NCBI GenBank assembly: GCA_040901445.1 | Contig: JBBDYQ010000001.1 | Span: forward strand, 62,001 to 126,000 | DNA: 64,000 bases | Direction of reading: 5' to 3' | Source of the DNA: Thermoleophilaceae bacterium | Lineage (GTDB): Bacteria; Actinomycetota; Thermoleophilia; Solirubrobacterales; Thermoleophilaceae | Shown here: positions 7,290 to 16,500 of the stretch, one piece after another | Position numbering within the stretch: the first letter of the stretch is position 1 | Layout of the letters: the number at the start of each line of letters is the position of its first letter | The notes under the pieces: model-generated | Told to the model about the DNA's origin: nothing | Database searches by the model: none | What the model saw: the letters and a program-made list of their open reading frames with translations, nothing else | Position numbers and translations under genes: made by a program

Positions 7290-8774
7290 ATGAGCAGCCA
7301 CCATCGCATCGCAATCGTCGGAACGGGCTTCGCCGGCCTGGGCATGGCCATCCGCCTCAAGCAGGAGGGCGTCCACGACTTCGTCGTCCTCGAGCGCGCC
7401 GGCGACGTCGGCGGCACATGGCGGGCCAACACGTACCCGGGCTGCGCCTGCGACGTGCCGTCGCACCTCTACTCGTTCTCGTTCGCGCTCAACCCCGACT
7501 GGAGCCGCACGTACTCCCCCCAGCCCGAGATCTGGGACTACCTGCGCGACTGCTCGCGCCGCTACGGCGTCGAGCCCCACATCCGCTACGGACACGACGT
7601 GACCAGCGCGGGGTGGGACGACCGCGAGCAGCTCTGGCGGCTCGACACCTCCCAGGGGCCCGTGACCGCCCAGGTGCTGATCGCCGGCATGGGACCGCTC
7701 GCGGAGCCGTCCTTCCCCGACATCCCGGGCCTCGACGGCTTCGAGGGCGCCGCGTTCCATTCGGCCGAGTGGGACCACGAGCACGACCTCACGGGCGAGC
7801 GCGTGGCCGTGATCGGCACCGGCGCGTCGGCCATCCAGCTCGTTCCGAAGATCCAGCCCGACGTGGCATCGCTCAAGGTCTTCCAGCGCACGCCCCCGTG
7901 GGTCATGCCCCACAGCGACCGGCCCATCACCGGCTTCGAGCGGCGGCTGTATCGCCTCTTCCCTCCCGCACAGCGGCTCGTGCGCGCGCTGGTCTACTGG
8001 GGCCGCGAGCTGCTCGTGCCGGGCTTCGTGAAGGACCAGCGCCTCATGAAGGTGCCCGAGCTCCTCGCGCGGCGGCACCTCAAGAGCCAGGTGCCCGACC
8101 CCGAGCTGCGCGCAAAGGTCACGCCGGACTACACGATCGGATGCAAGCGGATCCTGCCCTCCAACAAGTGGTATCCGGCCATCACCGAGCCGAACGTCGA
8201 TGTGGTGACCGACGGCATCCGCGAGGTCAAGGCGCACTCGATCGTCACGACCGACGGGGCCGAGCACGAGGTGGACTCGATCGTCTTCGGCACCGGCTTC
8301 CACGTCACCGACATGCCGATCGGCCAGAAGGTCCGCGGGCGCGGCGGGATGCTGCTCGACGACGCCTGGAAGGGCAGCCCGCAGGCGTACCTGGGCGTCA
8401 CGGTCTCCGGCTTCCCCAACCTGTTCACGCTCATCGGCCCCAACACCGGGCTGGGACACAACTCGATGGTCTTCATGATCGAGTCCCAGCTGAGCTACGT
8501 GCTCGGCGCGCTGCGCCACATGGAGCAGCGCGGGCTGGCGGCGGTCGAGGTGCGCCGTGAGGCGCAGGACGCCTACAACGCCGAGATCCAGGCGCGGATG
8601 CCCGGAACGGTGTGGATGTCGGGCTGCGCGAGCTGGTACATCGACGAGAACGGCCGCAACACCACGATCTGGCCGGACTTCACCTGGAAGTTCCGCCAGC
8701 GCACCGCCAGCTTCGACCCTGCCCGGTACGAGCTCATCCAGCCGGCGCCGGAGCGCGTGCCCGCCGCAGCCTAG
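7290..8774 (+). CDS. FAD-dependent monooxygenase, Baeyer-Villiger type
   Basis: A 494-residue flavoprotein. It has an N-terminal FAD fold (IVGTGFAGLGMAIRL, then GGTWRANTYPGCACDVPSHLY), a second NADPH-binding GxGxxA (VIGTGASAIQ), and directly before it the fingerprint F-E-G-x3-H-x3-W-D that marks Baeyer-Villiger and related class B monooxygenases. These enzymes insert one oxygen next to a ketone, or oxygenate N or S atoms, using NADPH and O2. The ATG at 7290 is preferred over an upstream in-frame start because the FAD motif must be near the N-terminus. Divergent TetR gene next door indicates substrate induction. The substrate cannot be deduced. Confidence 0.9.
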   Translation: MSSHHRIAIVGTGFAGLGMAIRLKQEGVHDFVVLERAGDVGGTWRANTYPGCACDVPSHLYSFSFALNPDWSRTYSPQPEIWDYLRDCSRRYGVEPHIRYGHDVTSAGWDDREQLWRLDTSQGPVTAQVLIAGMGPLAEPSFPDIPGLDGFEGAAFHSAEWDHEHDLTGERVAVIGTGASAIQLVPKIQPDVASLKVFQRTPPWVMPHSDRPITGFERRLYRLFPPAQRLVRALVYWGRELLVPGFVKDQRLMKVPELLARRHLKSQVPDPELRAKVTPDYTIGCKRILPSNKWYPAITEPNVDVVTDGIREVKAHSIVTTDGAEHEVDSIVFGTGFHVTDMPIGQKVRGRGGMLLDDAWKGSPQAYLGVTVSGFPNLFTLIGPNTGLGHNSMVFMIESQLSYVLGALRHMEQRGLAAVEVRREAQDAYNAEIQARMPGTVWMSGCASWYIDENGRNTTIWPDFTWKFRQRTASFDPARYELIQPAPERVPAAA

Positions 8775-9262
8775 AGAGCCGGCTCGATCGCGACGAGCGC
8801 CGCGCGGGGCGGGCCGCAGGGAGACACGCGTGCCTCGAGCGGCCCGAAGCCGCGGGCGCTCTCGGATGACGCCTCGATCGGCACTGCCACGCGCTCGCGC
8901 ACGCCGAGGGCGGCGGCGCGCACCGTGCGGGCCAGGCGGTCCTCCCCGAGCGGGCTGGTGAGGAGCGCGGCGAGCGGCGATCCCACGAGCCCGCCCTCCT
9001 CTCCGAAGATCCCCTCCGCGCCCTCGCTCACCGCCCCGATCGCCAGCTCCTCGGTGACCACGAGGAAGAAGGTGCCGAGCGAGCCCAGCGCGTCGCGGGT
9101 GCACTCCAGATAGACGCCCATGCCGCAGGTGACGCACACGCGCGAGCGGCCGGGAGGCTCGTTGCGCCCGGGATCGTGGAGGGCGCCGCAGCGGGAGCAG
9201 AAGCGCACCCGCTCGGTGCGCTCGGGTTCGGGCTCGGCGCGGATCTCGAGGTCCTCGGCCAT
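8771..9262 (-). CDS. Zinc-ribbon protein with PAS-like C-terminal region
   Basis: A 163-residue protein of unknown function. Residues about 21-50 contain two CxxC knuckles (FCSRCG and VCVTCG), a likely zinc ribbon. The remainder (FFLVVTEELAIGAVSEGAEGI, IFGEEGGLVGSPL) resembles a small PAS-type sensor core, with a hydrophobic strand followed by a helix and a loop of the kind that opens PAS repeats. It is convergent with the monooxygenase gene, the two sharing CTAG at 8771-8774. The PAS reading is tentative; the zinc ribbon is visible directly. Confidence 0.6.
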   Translation of the reverse strand: MAEDLEIRAEPEPERTERVRFCSRCGALHDPGRNEPPGRSRVCVTCGMGVYLECTRDALGSLGTFFLVVTEELAIGAVSEGAEGIFGEEGGLVGSPLAALLTSPLGEDRLARTVRAAALGVRERVAVPIEASSESARGFGPLEARVSPCGPPRAALVAIEPAL

Positions 9263-9354
9263 CGTTGCAATCAGACCAGCGGGCGCGCCGCCACGGGACG
9301 GAGGCCTCCGCTTTGCAGAGGATTCGGCGCGGTAGGCGCGCTAGATTCGGCCGG

Positions 9355-9777
9355 GTGTGCCGCTCCGTTGCAGCCCTGCTGGCCGCGCTCGCGCTCGCGG
9401 GCTGCAGCCGCGAGGAGGAGGCGGAGCTGCCGGCCGCCTGCCGGCTCGGAGCCGACGCCGTGGTCTCCGCGCTGTCCAGCGCCCCGGGCGAGGTGAGGCT
9501 CGAGGGCGACACCGCGCTGTCGGACTGCCTGGCCAGGGAGAGCGAGCAGGCGGACGTGCTGCTCGTGGGCGAGGTGTACATCAGCGCCGCGTCGCGGCTG
9601 GCCGATGCAGGCGAGGCACTGCGGCTGGGCTACCTGCTTGGCGCCGCGCAGCGGGGCGCCGGCCAGACCCAGGGGATCCACGACGAGCTGGTACGCCGGC
9701 TGGAGCAGGAGACCGGCCGGGTGGACGACGAGCAGGCGCTGCGCCGGGGCGAGCGCGCGGGCCTGGAGTCGGGCTGA
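9355..9777 (+). CDS. Putative lipoprotein of unknown function
   Basis: A 140-residue predicted lipoprotein. Starting at the GTG at 9355 gives a short basic n-region, a hydrophobic core and the lipobox LALAGC, with Cys near residue 17 as the lipidation site, followed by a charged spacer. The open frame extends further upstream, but that start would place the lipobox too deep. A TAGATT hexamer 7 nt before the GTG supports this start. The mature part is helical and Ala-rich (DCLARESEQADVLLVGEVY) with no recognised domain. fumC follows 26 bp downstream, with its own promoter-like hexamer. Confidence 0.65.
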   Translation: MCRSVAALLAALALAGCSREEEAELPAACRLGADAVVSALSSAPGEVRLEGDTALSDCLARESEQADVLLVGEVYISAASRLADAGEALRLGYLLGAAQRGAGQTQGIHDELVRRLEQETGRVDDEQALRRGERAGLESG

Positions 9778-9803
9778 TCCCACGGGTCTATACGCTCCGG
9801 AAC

Positions 9804-11135
9804 ATGGGTGTGACCGGGACTGAATCCAAGGAGCGCTGGGGTGGGGAGACCGCCAAGGCCGTCGACAACTTCCCCGTGTCGGGCGAGCGCGTGCCGGTGG
9901 CGGTCGTGCGCTGGCTCGGCCGGATCAAGGCGGCTGCCGCGCGCACGAACGCGGAGCTCGGGCTGCTCGACGGGGCGCTGGCGGAGCGCATCGCGAAGGC
10001 CGGCGACGCCGTGGCCCACGGCGAGCACGACGGCCAGTTCCCGATCGACGTCTTCCAGACGGGGTCGGGAACGTCGTCGAACATGAACGCGAACGAGGTG
10101 ATCGCGAACGTGGCGGGCGAGGGCGCGCACCCCAACGACCACGTGAACATGGGGCAGTCCTCGAACGACGTCTTCCCGTCCGCGGTGCACCTCGCGGCGC
10201 TCGCCGAGTCCACGGACAAGCTGCTGCCCGCCCTGGCGAAGCTGGAGGCATCGCTCGCCGCCAAGGCCGAGGAGCTCGCCGATGTCGTGAAGGCCGGCCG
10301 CACCCATCTCATGGACGCCGTCCCGGTCACGCTCGGCCAGGAGTTCGCGGGCTACGCGGCGCAGATCCGCCTGGGCCAGGAGCGCGTGAAGGCCACCCTC
10401 CCGCGCGTGGCGCAGATCCCGCTGGGCGGCACCGCCACGGGCACGGGCCTCAACACGCACCCGGACTTCGCCGCCGGCGTGCGCGCGCGGATCAAGGAGG
10501 CCACCGGCCTGCCGGTGGACGCTCCCGCCGACCCGTTCGAGGCGCAGGGCAGCCGCGACGCCCTCGTGGAGCTGTCGGGCGCGCTGAAGGTGGTGGCCGT
10601 CTCGCTCACCAAGATCGCCAACGACCTCGCGCTCATGGGCTCGGGCCCGCGCGCCGGCCTGGCCGAGATCGCCCTGCCCGAGCTGCAGAAGGGCTCCTCG
10701 ATCATGCCGGGCAAGGTCAACCCGGTGATACCCGAGGTGGTGCTGCAGGTATCCGCGCAGGTGATCGGCAACGACACCGCCATCACGATCGGCGGCATGC
10801 AGGGCCAGTTCGAGCTCAACGTGCGCATCCCGCTGATCGCGCGCAACCTGCTGAGCTCGATCGGCCTCCTGTCCAGCGCGTCCACCATGCTCGCCGAGAA
10901 GTGCGTCGACGGCCTCGAGGCCAACGAGGAGATGTGCACCCGCCACGCGGAGTCCACGCCCGCCATCGCCACGGCGCTGAACCCGCACATCGGCTACGAC
11001 CGCGCCACCGAGATCGTGAAGGAGGCCGTGGCCTCCAAGCGCACGATCCGCGAGGTGGCGCGCGAGAAGGGCGTGGACGAGTCCGTGCTTGACGAGGCGC
11101 TTGACCTGCAGAAGATGGCGCGGCCGAACGGCTGA
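9804..11135 (+). CDS. fumC: Class II fumarate hydratase
   Basis: A 443-residue iron-independent fumarase that interconverts fumarate and malate in the TCA cycle. The superfamily signature GSSIMPGKVNP is intact, as are the TGSGTSSNMNANEV and GRTHLMDAVP active-site regions. Length is slightly below the usual 460 because the N-terminus is short. The ATG at 9804 is chosen over longer frames because it starts right at family homology and is preceded by TACGCT with a 7-nt gap. The reading frame ends shortly before the ECF41-type promoter of the next operon. Confidence 0.95.
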   Translation: MGVTGTESKERWGGETAKAVDNFPVSGERVPVAVVRWLGRIKAAAARTNAELGLLDGALAERIAKAGDAVAHGEHDGQFPIDVFQTGSGTSSNMNANEVIANVAGEGAHPNDHVNMGQSSNDVFPSAVHLAALAESTDKLLPALAKLEASLAAKAEELADVVKAGRTHLMDAVPVTLGQEFAGYAAQIRLGQERVKATLPRVAQIPLGGTATGTGLNTHPDFAAGVRARIKEATGLPVDAPADPFEAQGSRDALVELSGALKVVAVSLTKIANDLALMGSGPRAGLAEIALPELQKGSSIMPGKVNPVIPEVVLQVSAQVIGNDTAITIGGMQGQFELNVRIPLIARNLLSSIGLLSSASTMLAEKCVDGLEANEEMCTRHAESTPAIATALNPHIGYDRATEIVKEAVASKRTIREVAREKGVDESVLDEALDLQKMARPNG

Positions 11136-11197
11136 GCTCCGTTCTGCCATGGAGAGCCCGGGGCGTCGCTGGATGGCCCGCGCTGAGCACCGAGCAC

Positions 11198-11224
11198 TGT
11201 CACAGGCGGCGCCTCTATCTCGTC
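11198..11224 (+). promoter_or_regulatory. ECF41-type sigma factor promoter
   Basis: TGTCACA at 11198-11204 and CGTC at 11221-11224 with a 16-bp spacer match the bipartite promoter described for ECF41 sigma factors (TGTCACA … CGTC). It sits 31 bp upstream of the epimerase gene, which is followed 3 bp later by an ECF41-like sigma gene, so the operon is very probably autoregulated. Confidence 0.8.
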
Positions 11225-11255
11225 TCAGAGGGTGAACGAGACGAGAGGAGCAGTC

Positions 11256-12218
11256 ATGAAGGTCTTCGTAGCCGGCGCCACAGGCGTTCTCGGCAGAGAG
11301 CTCGTCCCGCAGCTCGTGGCGCGAGGCCACGAGGTGGTCGGGATGACCAGGACCGCGTCGAAGCAGGATGGGCTGCGGGCGTTGGGGGCGCGGCCGGTCG
11401 TGGCCGACGCTCTCGACCCCGAAGCGGTCGCCCAGGCGGTGGCGTCCGCCGAGCCCGAGGTGATCGTGCATCAGCTCACGGCGCTGTCCGGGAAGATGAG
11501 CATCCATGACGCGCGGCACCCTGACCGCTCCCCCATGGCGAAACTGACCAACCGGCTGCGTACCGAGGCGACGGACCATCTCCTGGCCGCCGGCAGCGCC
11601 GTGGGGGCACGGCGCTTCGTGGCACAGAGCTTTGGGGCCTTCCGATGGGCCCGCACAGGCGGGCCGGTGCAGACCGAGGCCGACCCCCTCGATCCCAACC
11701 CGCCGGCGCCGCTGCGGCCGGTGGTGGAGGCGCTCCTCCATTTGGAGGAGGCGGTGACGACGATCGACTGGGGCGAGGGTCTCGCGTTGCGCTACGGCGG
11801 CTTCTACGGTCCGGGGACCTCGCTCAGCCTGGCTCCGGATGCGGTGATGGCGGCGCCGATCCGCAAGCGTCGCTTCCCGATCGTCGGCGACGGTGGGGGC
11901 GTCTGGTCGCACGTCCACATCGAAGACGCCGCGGCGGCGACCGCCATCGCGGTCGAGCGCGGCCAGCCGGGTATCTACAACATCGTCGACGACGAGCCCG
12001 CGCCGGTGCGGGAGTGGCTGGCGGTGCTGGCGAGCGCGCTGGATGCCAAGCCACCAAGGCGTATCCCACGCTGGCTCGGTCGGCTGGCGGCCGGTGAGGC
12101 GGCAACGCTCATGATGACGGAGGTGAGGGGAGCCTCGAACGAGAAGGCGAAGCGCGAGCTCGGCTGGAAGCCGCGCTATGCGAGCTGGCGGCAGGGCGTC
12201 GCGCAGGGGCTCGGCTGA
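11256..12218 (+). CDS. NAD(P)-dependent epimerase/dehydratase (ECF41 partner)
   Basis: A 320-residue short-chain-dehydrogenase-like protein. It opens with VFVAGATGVLGREL, the GxxGxxG dinucleotide-binding turn, and has the extended-SDR body with a C-terminal substrate-binding part. The start at 11256 is set by GAGGAG 5 nt upstream (11245-11250); an upstream in-frame GTG adds nine residues without similarity. It is the first gene after the ECF41-type promoter and is followed at once by the sigma factor gene, the arrangement typical of ECF41 operons, where the partner is a carboxymuconolactone decarboxylase, oxidoreductase or epimerase. Its substrate and its role in the sigma response are unknown. 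Confidence 0.85.
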   Translation: MKVFVAGATGVLGRELVPQLVARGHEVVGMTRTASKQDGLRALGARPVVADALDPEAVAQAVASAEPEVIVHQLTALSGKMSIHDARHPDRSPMAKLTNRLRTEATDHLLAAGSAVGARRFVAQSFGAFRWARTGGPVQTEADPLDPNPPAPLRPVVEALLHLEEAVTTIDWGEGLALRYGGFYGPGTSLSLAPDAVMAAPIRKRRFPIVGDGGGVWSHVHIEDAAAATAIAVERGQPGIYNIVDDEPAPVREWLAVLASALDAKPPRRIPRWLGRLAAGEAATLMMTEVRGASNEKAKRELGWKPRYASWRQGVAQGLG

Positions 12219-12221
12219 GCG

Positions 12222-13130
12222 ATGACCGAGGAGCAGCTCGACGAGCTCCGCCCGTCGGCGTTCGCCATCGCCTACCGGATGCTCGGCAGCGTGAGCGAGG
12301 CGGAGGACGTGGTGCAGGAGGGGTTCCTCCGCCTCCACCGGGCGCGCGAGGGCGGCGAGCGGATCGAGTCGCCGCGCGCGTACCTGTCGACGGTGGTCTC
12401 GCGGCTCTCGCTCGACCACCTCCGCTCGGCGCGGGTCCGGCGCGAGACCTACGTGGGCGAGTGGCTGCCGGAGCCGCTCGTGGCGAGCGCCGACGACGAT
12501 CCCGCCCGCAAGGCCGAGATGGCGGACTCGCTGTCGCTCGCCTTCCTCGTCCTGCTCGAGAGCCTGTCGCCCGAGCAGCGCGCCGCGTTCCTGCTGCGCG
12601 AGGTGTTCGACGAGCCCTACGCCCGGATCGCGGAGATCGTGGGCACGAGCGAGCAGAACGCCCGCCAGCTCGCCACACGGGCCCGCCGCCACTTGGAGGA
12701 GCGGCGCCCCCGGTTCGAGGTCTCGCGCGAGCAGCGGGAGGAGCTCGCGACGCGCTTCTTCGCGGCCGCCGAGGACGGCGATCTCGAAGGCCTGGAGGAG
12801 CTGCTGGCCCACGACGTGGTGCTCCGCGGCGACGGCGGCGGCAAGGCGCCCGCCCTCGCACGTGCGATCCATGGGCGCGCCAGGTCGGCGCGCACGCTGA
12901 TCGCGGGCCTGCGCGCCTTCACCCGCTTCGGCATCACCTCGCGCCGCGAGGAGGTGAACGGGCAACCGGGTGCGCTGTTCTTCGACCGCGAGGGCAGGCT
13001 GGTCAGCGTGATGTCCCTCGACGTCGCGGAGGGCCAGATCCAGGGCGTGAGCTCGATCATCAACCCGGACAAGCTGCGGCACCTGGGGCCGTTGGCCGAC
13101 CTGGACGCGCTGCTGCGCGAGCGGAGCTAG
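12222..13130 (+). CDS. ECF41-family RNA polymerase sigma factor with SnoaL-like C-terminal domain
   Basis: A 302-residue extracytoplasmic-function sigma factor. Region 2 is at about 1-75 (FAIAYRMLGSVSEAEDVVQE), region 4 at about 120-185 (LSPEQRAAFLLREVFDEPY, ending GTSEQNARQLATRARR), and about 190-300 is a SnoaL/NTF2-like extension (FFAAAEDGDLEGLEELLA) ending with the NPDKL motif near residue 281. In ECF41 and SigJ proteins this extension replaces a separate anti-sigma factor. It lies 3 bp after the epimerase gene and is read from the same TGTCACA/CGTC promoter. The triggering signal is not known. Confidence 0.9.
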   Translation: MTEEQLDELRPSAFAIAYRMLGSVSEAEDVVQEGFLRLHRAREGGERIESPRAYLSTVVSRLSLDHLRSARVRRETYVGEWLPEPLVASADDDPARKAEMADSLSLAFLVLLESLSPEQRAAFLLREVFDEPYARIAEIVGTSEQNARQLATRARRHLEERRPRFEVSREQREELATRFFAAAEDGDLEGLEELLAHDVVLRGDGGGKAPALARAIHGRARSARTLIAGLRAFTRFGITSRREEVNGQPGALFFDREGRLVSVMSLDVAEGQIQGVSSIINPDKLRHLGPLADLDALLRERS

Positions 13131-13179
13131 GGAGTTGCTGCTCCTCGTCCGGAGTGGACACAGCGCCAGAAGGAGGTCC

Positions 13180-13266
13180 GGCCGCGACGCTGGAGCCAAG
13201 AACAGGGGGGGAAAGGCTTCAGCGGCGCGGCCGGGATGGAACAGGCAGGGGGAGTGCCTGACTCCC
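13180..13266. other. Highly structured intergenic segment, possible RNA element or bidirectional terminator
   Basis: On the plus strand GGCCGCG-A-CGCTGGAGCC (13180-13197) pairs with GGCTTCAGCG-G-CGCGGCC (13215-13232) around a loop containing a run of G. Immediately after it, CAGGCA (13242-13247) pairs with TGCCTG (13255-13260), and the loop GGGAG (13250-13254) can pair with CTCCC (13262-13266), which is an H-type pseudoknot. It lies between convergent genes, so it is downstream of both. No known riboswitch or sRNA class was recognised. Confidence 0.45.
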
Positions 13267-13297
13267 GTATCGGCAGCTGTCGCAGAGACCTTTAGCT

Positions 13298-13480
13298 CTA
13301 GTCCTGCTCGGGCATCGCGTGGCGGTCGCCGTCGCCGTACTCGTCGGCCAGCCAGTCCTTCAGCTTGTCGGCCACTCCGCTCAGGTCATCCACGCGTGCG
13401 CATTCGCCGCTCCGGAGGTTCTCCACCAGCACCGTGCCGGACTCCTGCATCCGCAGTACGAATGTGCGCCGTTCGGTCAT
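13298..13480 (-). CDS. Small protein of unknown function, predicted SARP target
   Basis: A 60-residue acidic protein (begins MTERRTFVLRMQESGTVLVE) that looks like a small beta-strand unit followed by an amphipathic helix (LSGVADKLKDWLADEYG). No family was recognised, but the codon pattern and promoter support a real gene: TACCGT lies 10 nt before the ATG and, 9 nt further upstream, two TGTGAGC repeats 11 bp apart. The SARP-type regulator gene ends inside that repeat site, so the regulator is read towards this gene. An interaction or signalling role is possible but nothing in the sequence shows it. Confidence 0.6.
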   Translation of the reverse strand: MTERRTFVLRMQESGTVLVENLRSGECARVDDLSGVADKLKDWLADEYGDGDRHAMPEQD

Positions 13481-13490
13481 CGTGGGAGAG

Positions 13491-13523
13491 ACGGTACGCG
13501 GCGGCGCTCACAGGCCGCTCACA
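13491..13523 (-). promoter_or_regulatory. Direct-repeat SARP-type site and -10 upstream of the small gene
   Basis: Minus strand: TGTGAGC (13523-13517), 4 nt, TGTGAGC (13512-13506), 9 nt, TACCGT (13496-13491). The 11-bp repeat period and the close spacing to the -10 match sites bound by SARP regulators. The same arrangement recurs at 19150-19182. The site overlaps the stop codon of the SARP-type gene. Confidence 0.7.
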
Positions 13524-16500
13524 CAGGCTCGCCCGCCAGGATCCGGCGCTGGAGCTCCGACGTCTCCTCCGACGGCTCGATTCCGAGCCCGTCCACCAGG
13601 CGGCGGCGGCACTCCAGGTACTGGCGCAGCGCGTGACTGCGGCGCCCCGCGCGGGCGTATGCGGTCATGAGGCTCCGGTGGCCGCCCTCGTCGAGCGGGT
13701 CGAGCTCGACCAGCTTGCGCGCCGCCTGCGTGGCCGCCGGCTCGTCGCCAGCCGCGCGGTGGGTGTCGGCGAGCCCGGCGAGCAGCTCGGCACGTCGCTC
13801 TGCGAGCCGTTCCCGCCAGGCGACCGCCCAGTCCGAGTATCGCTCCTCGGGCAGCGGCTCGCCGCTCCACAGTCGCTCGGCCGCGTCAAGCAGCGTAAGC
13901 CGCTCCGGCCCCGTCTCACTCAGCGCCGCCGCCGCAGCGGCCTCGAACTCGTCGGCGTCCACGACGTCGCGCTCGCTCAGGCTCAGGCGGTAGGTGCGCT
14001 CCGCGAACTCGATCGCGCTGCGCTCCGCGCCGGGGGCATCCAGCACGGCCCGGGCGCACGACACGGCGACCTGGAGCGCACGGCGCGCGGCGGGTGGCTC
14101 CTTGTCCGGCCACAGCGCCTCGAGCAGGAGATCCTCGGTGACGGCCCGATCGCGGTGCAGGAGCAGGAAGCGCACCACCCGCTGAGCCGTTCGCCGCACC
14201 CAGGCCGCGTCGTCGACCGGCCAGGTGCCGCGCCGCAGCTCGAACGACCCCAGGAGCGTGAAGACGAGCGGAGGCGGCGTGCGTGCGACCTGCGCCTCGG
14301 CCGCGCGGGCCGCGGCGGCGACGCCGGCGTCGGGATCCCCCGTCAGCTCGGCCAGCCGCTCTATCCCCTCCGGATGCCCGGAGGCCGCCGCCGGGCCCAC
14401 CGCGGCGCGCCGGACGGCGGCGGAAGGGTGGCGAGTGAACGGGAGCAATGCCGCGCCTCCCGGCCACCCTCCCTCGATCGCCATCACGACCTCCCCCGCG
14501 TCCAGCGGCGCCGAGGAGGCCTCATCTCCCGGCTCGAGCGCGGCCCACAGCAGCGGCTCGAGCCGCGGCCATTCGCGTCGCACGAGATGGGCCCGGTTCT
14601 CTCCCGCCTCCTCCCAGAAGCGCGCGAGGTCACGCCGGGAGCCGGCCTCGTCTCCCTCGCCGCGCACCAGCCAGGCACGCTGCGCGAGCAGGCGCGCGCG
14701 CCCGTACCTGCCGGCCGCGCCCGGGTAGCGCTCGTCGACGAGCGCCAGCGCCTCGTCGACCAGGGCACGTGCGGTGACGCCGGCGCCGACCTCGGCGAGC
14801 ACGGGGGCCAGGTCGGTGGTCGCCCAATAGCGATCTACGACGGGAGCCCGTGACACGCGGACCAGCGCCCGATCGACCGCGGCCGTCGCCTCCCCCGCAT
14901 CCCCCCGCAGCGCCGCCACGGCGGCTCGCGCGGCATCCACCTTCCACTCGCGCCAGCCGGCGCCGGCGGCACCGCGGTCCGCGCGAGCGAGCTCGGCCTC
15001 GGCGTCGGAGAGCCGTCCCGCTCGGGCATGGGTGTAGGCCGGATACGAGTGGGCGAAACGCGCCACCCATGCACCGAGCCCGCTGCGATCCGCGACCGCC
15101 GCGGCACGCCCCCACCAGTCGATTGCCTCGTCATCGTAGCCCTGCTCGCCGAACAGCAGGGCCACGGCCCCCATCACGTAGGCGAGCCGGTTGAGGGGAT
15201 CGGCGCGCTCCAGCTCGGCGACCGCCTCGAGCGCGCGCCGGAGCACGTCGTCGATCCGCCCTGTCGGCGTGTCCAGGTAGGCGACGACCAGCAGCTCCAG
15301 CGGCGCCAGGCCTGCCGCGGCCGGCTGCGCGAGGGCGCGCCGCGAGAGCTCCCGCCCGCGTTCGGCCTCCCCGCGCATTGCGAGTGCCATCGCGGCCAGC
15401 AGCGCCACGGCGGGCGCCGCCGCGAAGGCCGGCTGGGCCTCCGGCGCGTCGAACCCCTCGGCGAGGCCCGCGACCTCCTCGAATTCCCCGACGGACACAA
15501 GCGCGTCAGCGAGCGCGAGCCGTGCGAGCCACTTCCGCGCGGCGTCGCTGCCGCCCAGGCCGTCGGCCGCGGCGCGCAGCGACTCCACTGCGGACTCGTG
15601 GCGCCCCGCGGCCAGCTCGAGCTGTCCCTCGAGCAGGCGCGCGCCGGGCTCGGCCCGGACCTCGGGAGGCATCCGCTCGAGCCAGGGCCGCACCGACTCC
15701 GGTGCCGTCCGCATCAGGAGCTGGCCCTCGGCCCCGATCGCGGCGACCGCGTCGGAGAAGCGCTCCGCCTCGACGAGATGCTCGATCGCCTCGTCGACCC
15801 TCCCCGCCGCGGCCAGGGCCGGCGCCACGCGCGCGTGGAGCTCGCGCCGGCGCTCGGCCGGACGCTCCTCCGCCAGCCGGCCCAGGAGGAAGTCGCGAAA
15901 GAGCGGGTGGTAGGCGAAGCGCGTCCGATTGGGGTCGAGCGCCCGCAGGAACAGGCCCTGGCGCTCGACGCGCTCCGCGAAGCCCTCGGGCAGCTCGAGC
16001 GCCTCCGCCGTCGCCTTGTCGAGCTGCTCGGGGACGCTCGAGTCGATCAGCGCCCGGCGCGCCGGCTCGTCGAGACGATCGACCACCTCCTCCGCGAGGA
16101 AGGCGAACAGGCTGGTGCGCGACCCCGGATCGAGCTGCGCCCCGCCCTCGCTCAGCGCGCTCAGCGCGATTCCGAGCGGCCATCCCTCGGTGGCCGCCAT
16201 GACCGCCTCGACCTCGTCCGCCGAGGGCTCGCGCCCGCGCCTCGCGCTCAGCAGCTCGGCGCACTCCGCCGGGCTGAAGGCCAGCTCGGCGGCGCCGAGC
16301 GAGTCCAAGCGCCCGGTCGCCCGCAGCTTCGCCACCTGGAGCTCGAGCGGGCGACGCGCCGCCACGGCGATCCGCAGCTCGGGCGCGGCGAGCAGGTCGG
16401 AGACGAGCGGAGCAGCCGCGGGGGCGCCGGCCAGGTGCTCGGCGTCGTCGAGCACGATGGTGAGCGGGTCGACCAGCAGGCGTCCCAGCTCACCGACGAG

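Noticed and set aside
9630-13199. Open frame of nearly 1200 codons on the minus strand
   Set aside because: It is antisense to fumC, the epimerase and the ECF41 sigma gene, whose products are clearly real.
13180-13266. Cobalamin or c-di-AMP riboswitch
   Set aside because: Isolated GGGGA and AGAGACC strings suggested one, but the conserved cores of these classes cannot be aligned and the element lies downstream of genes on both strands.
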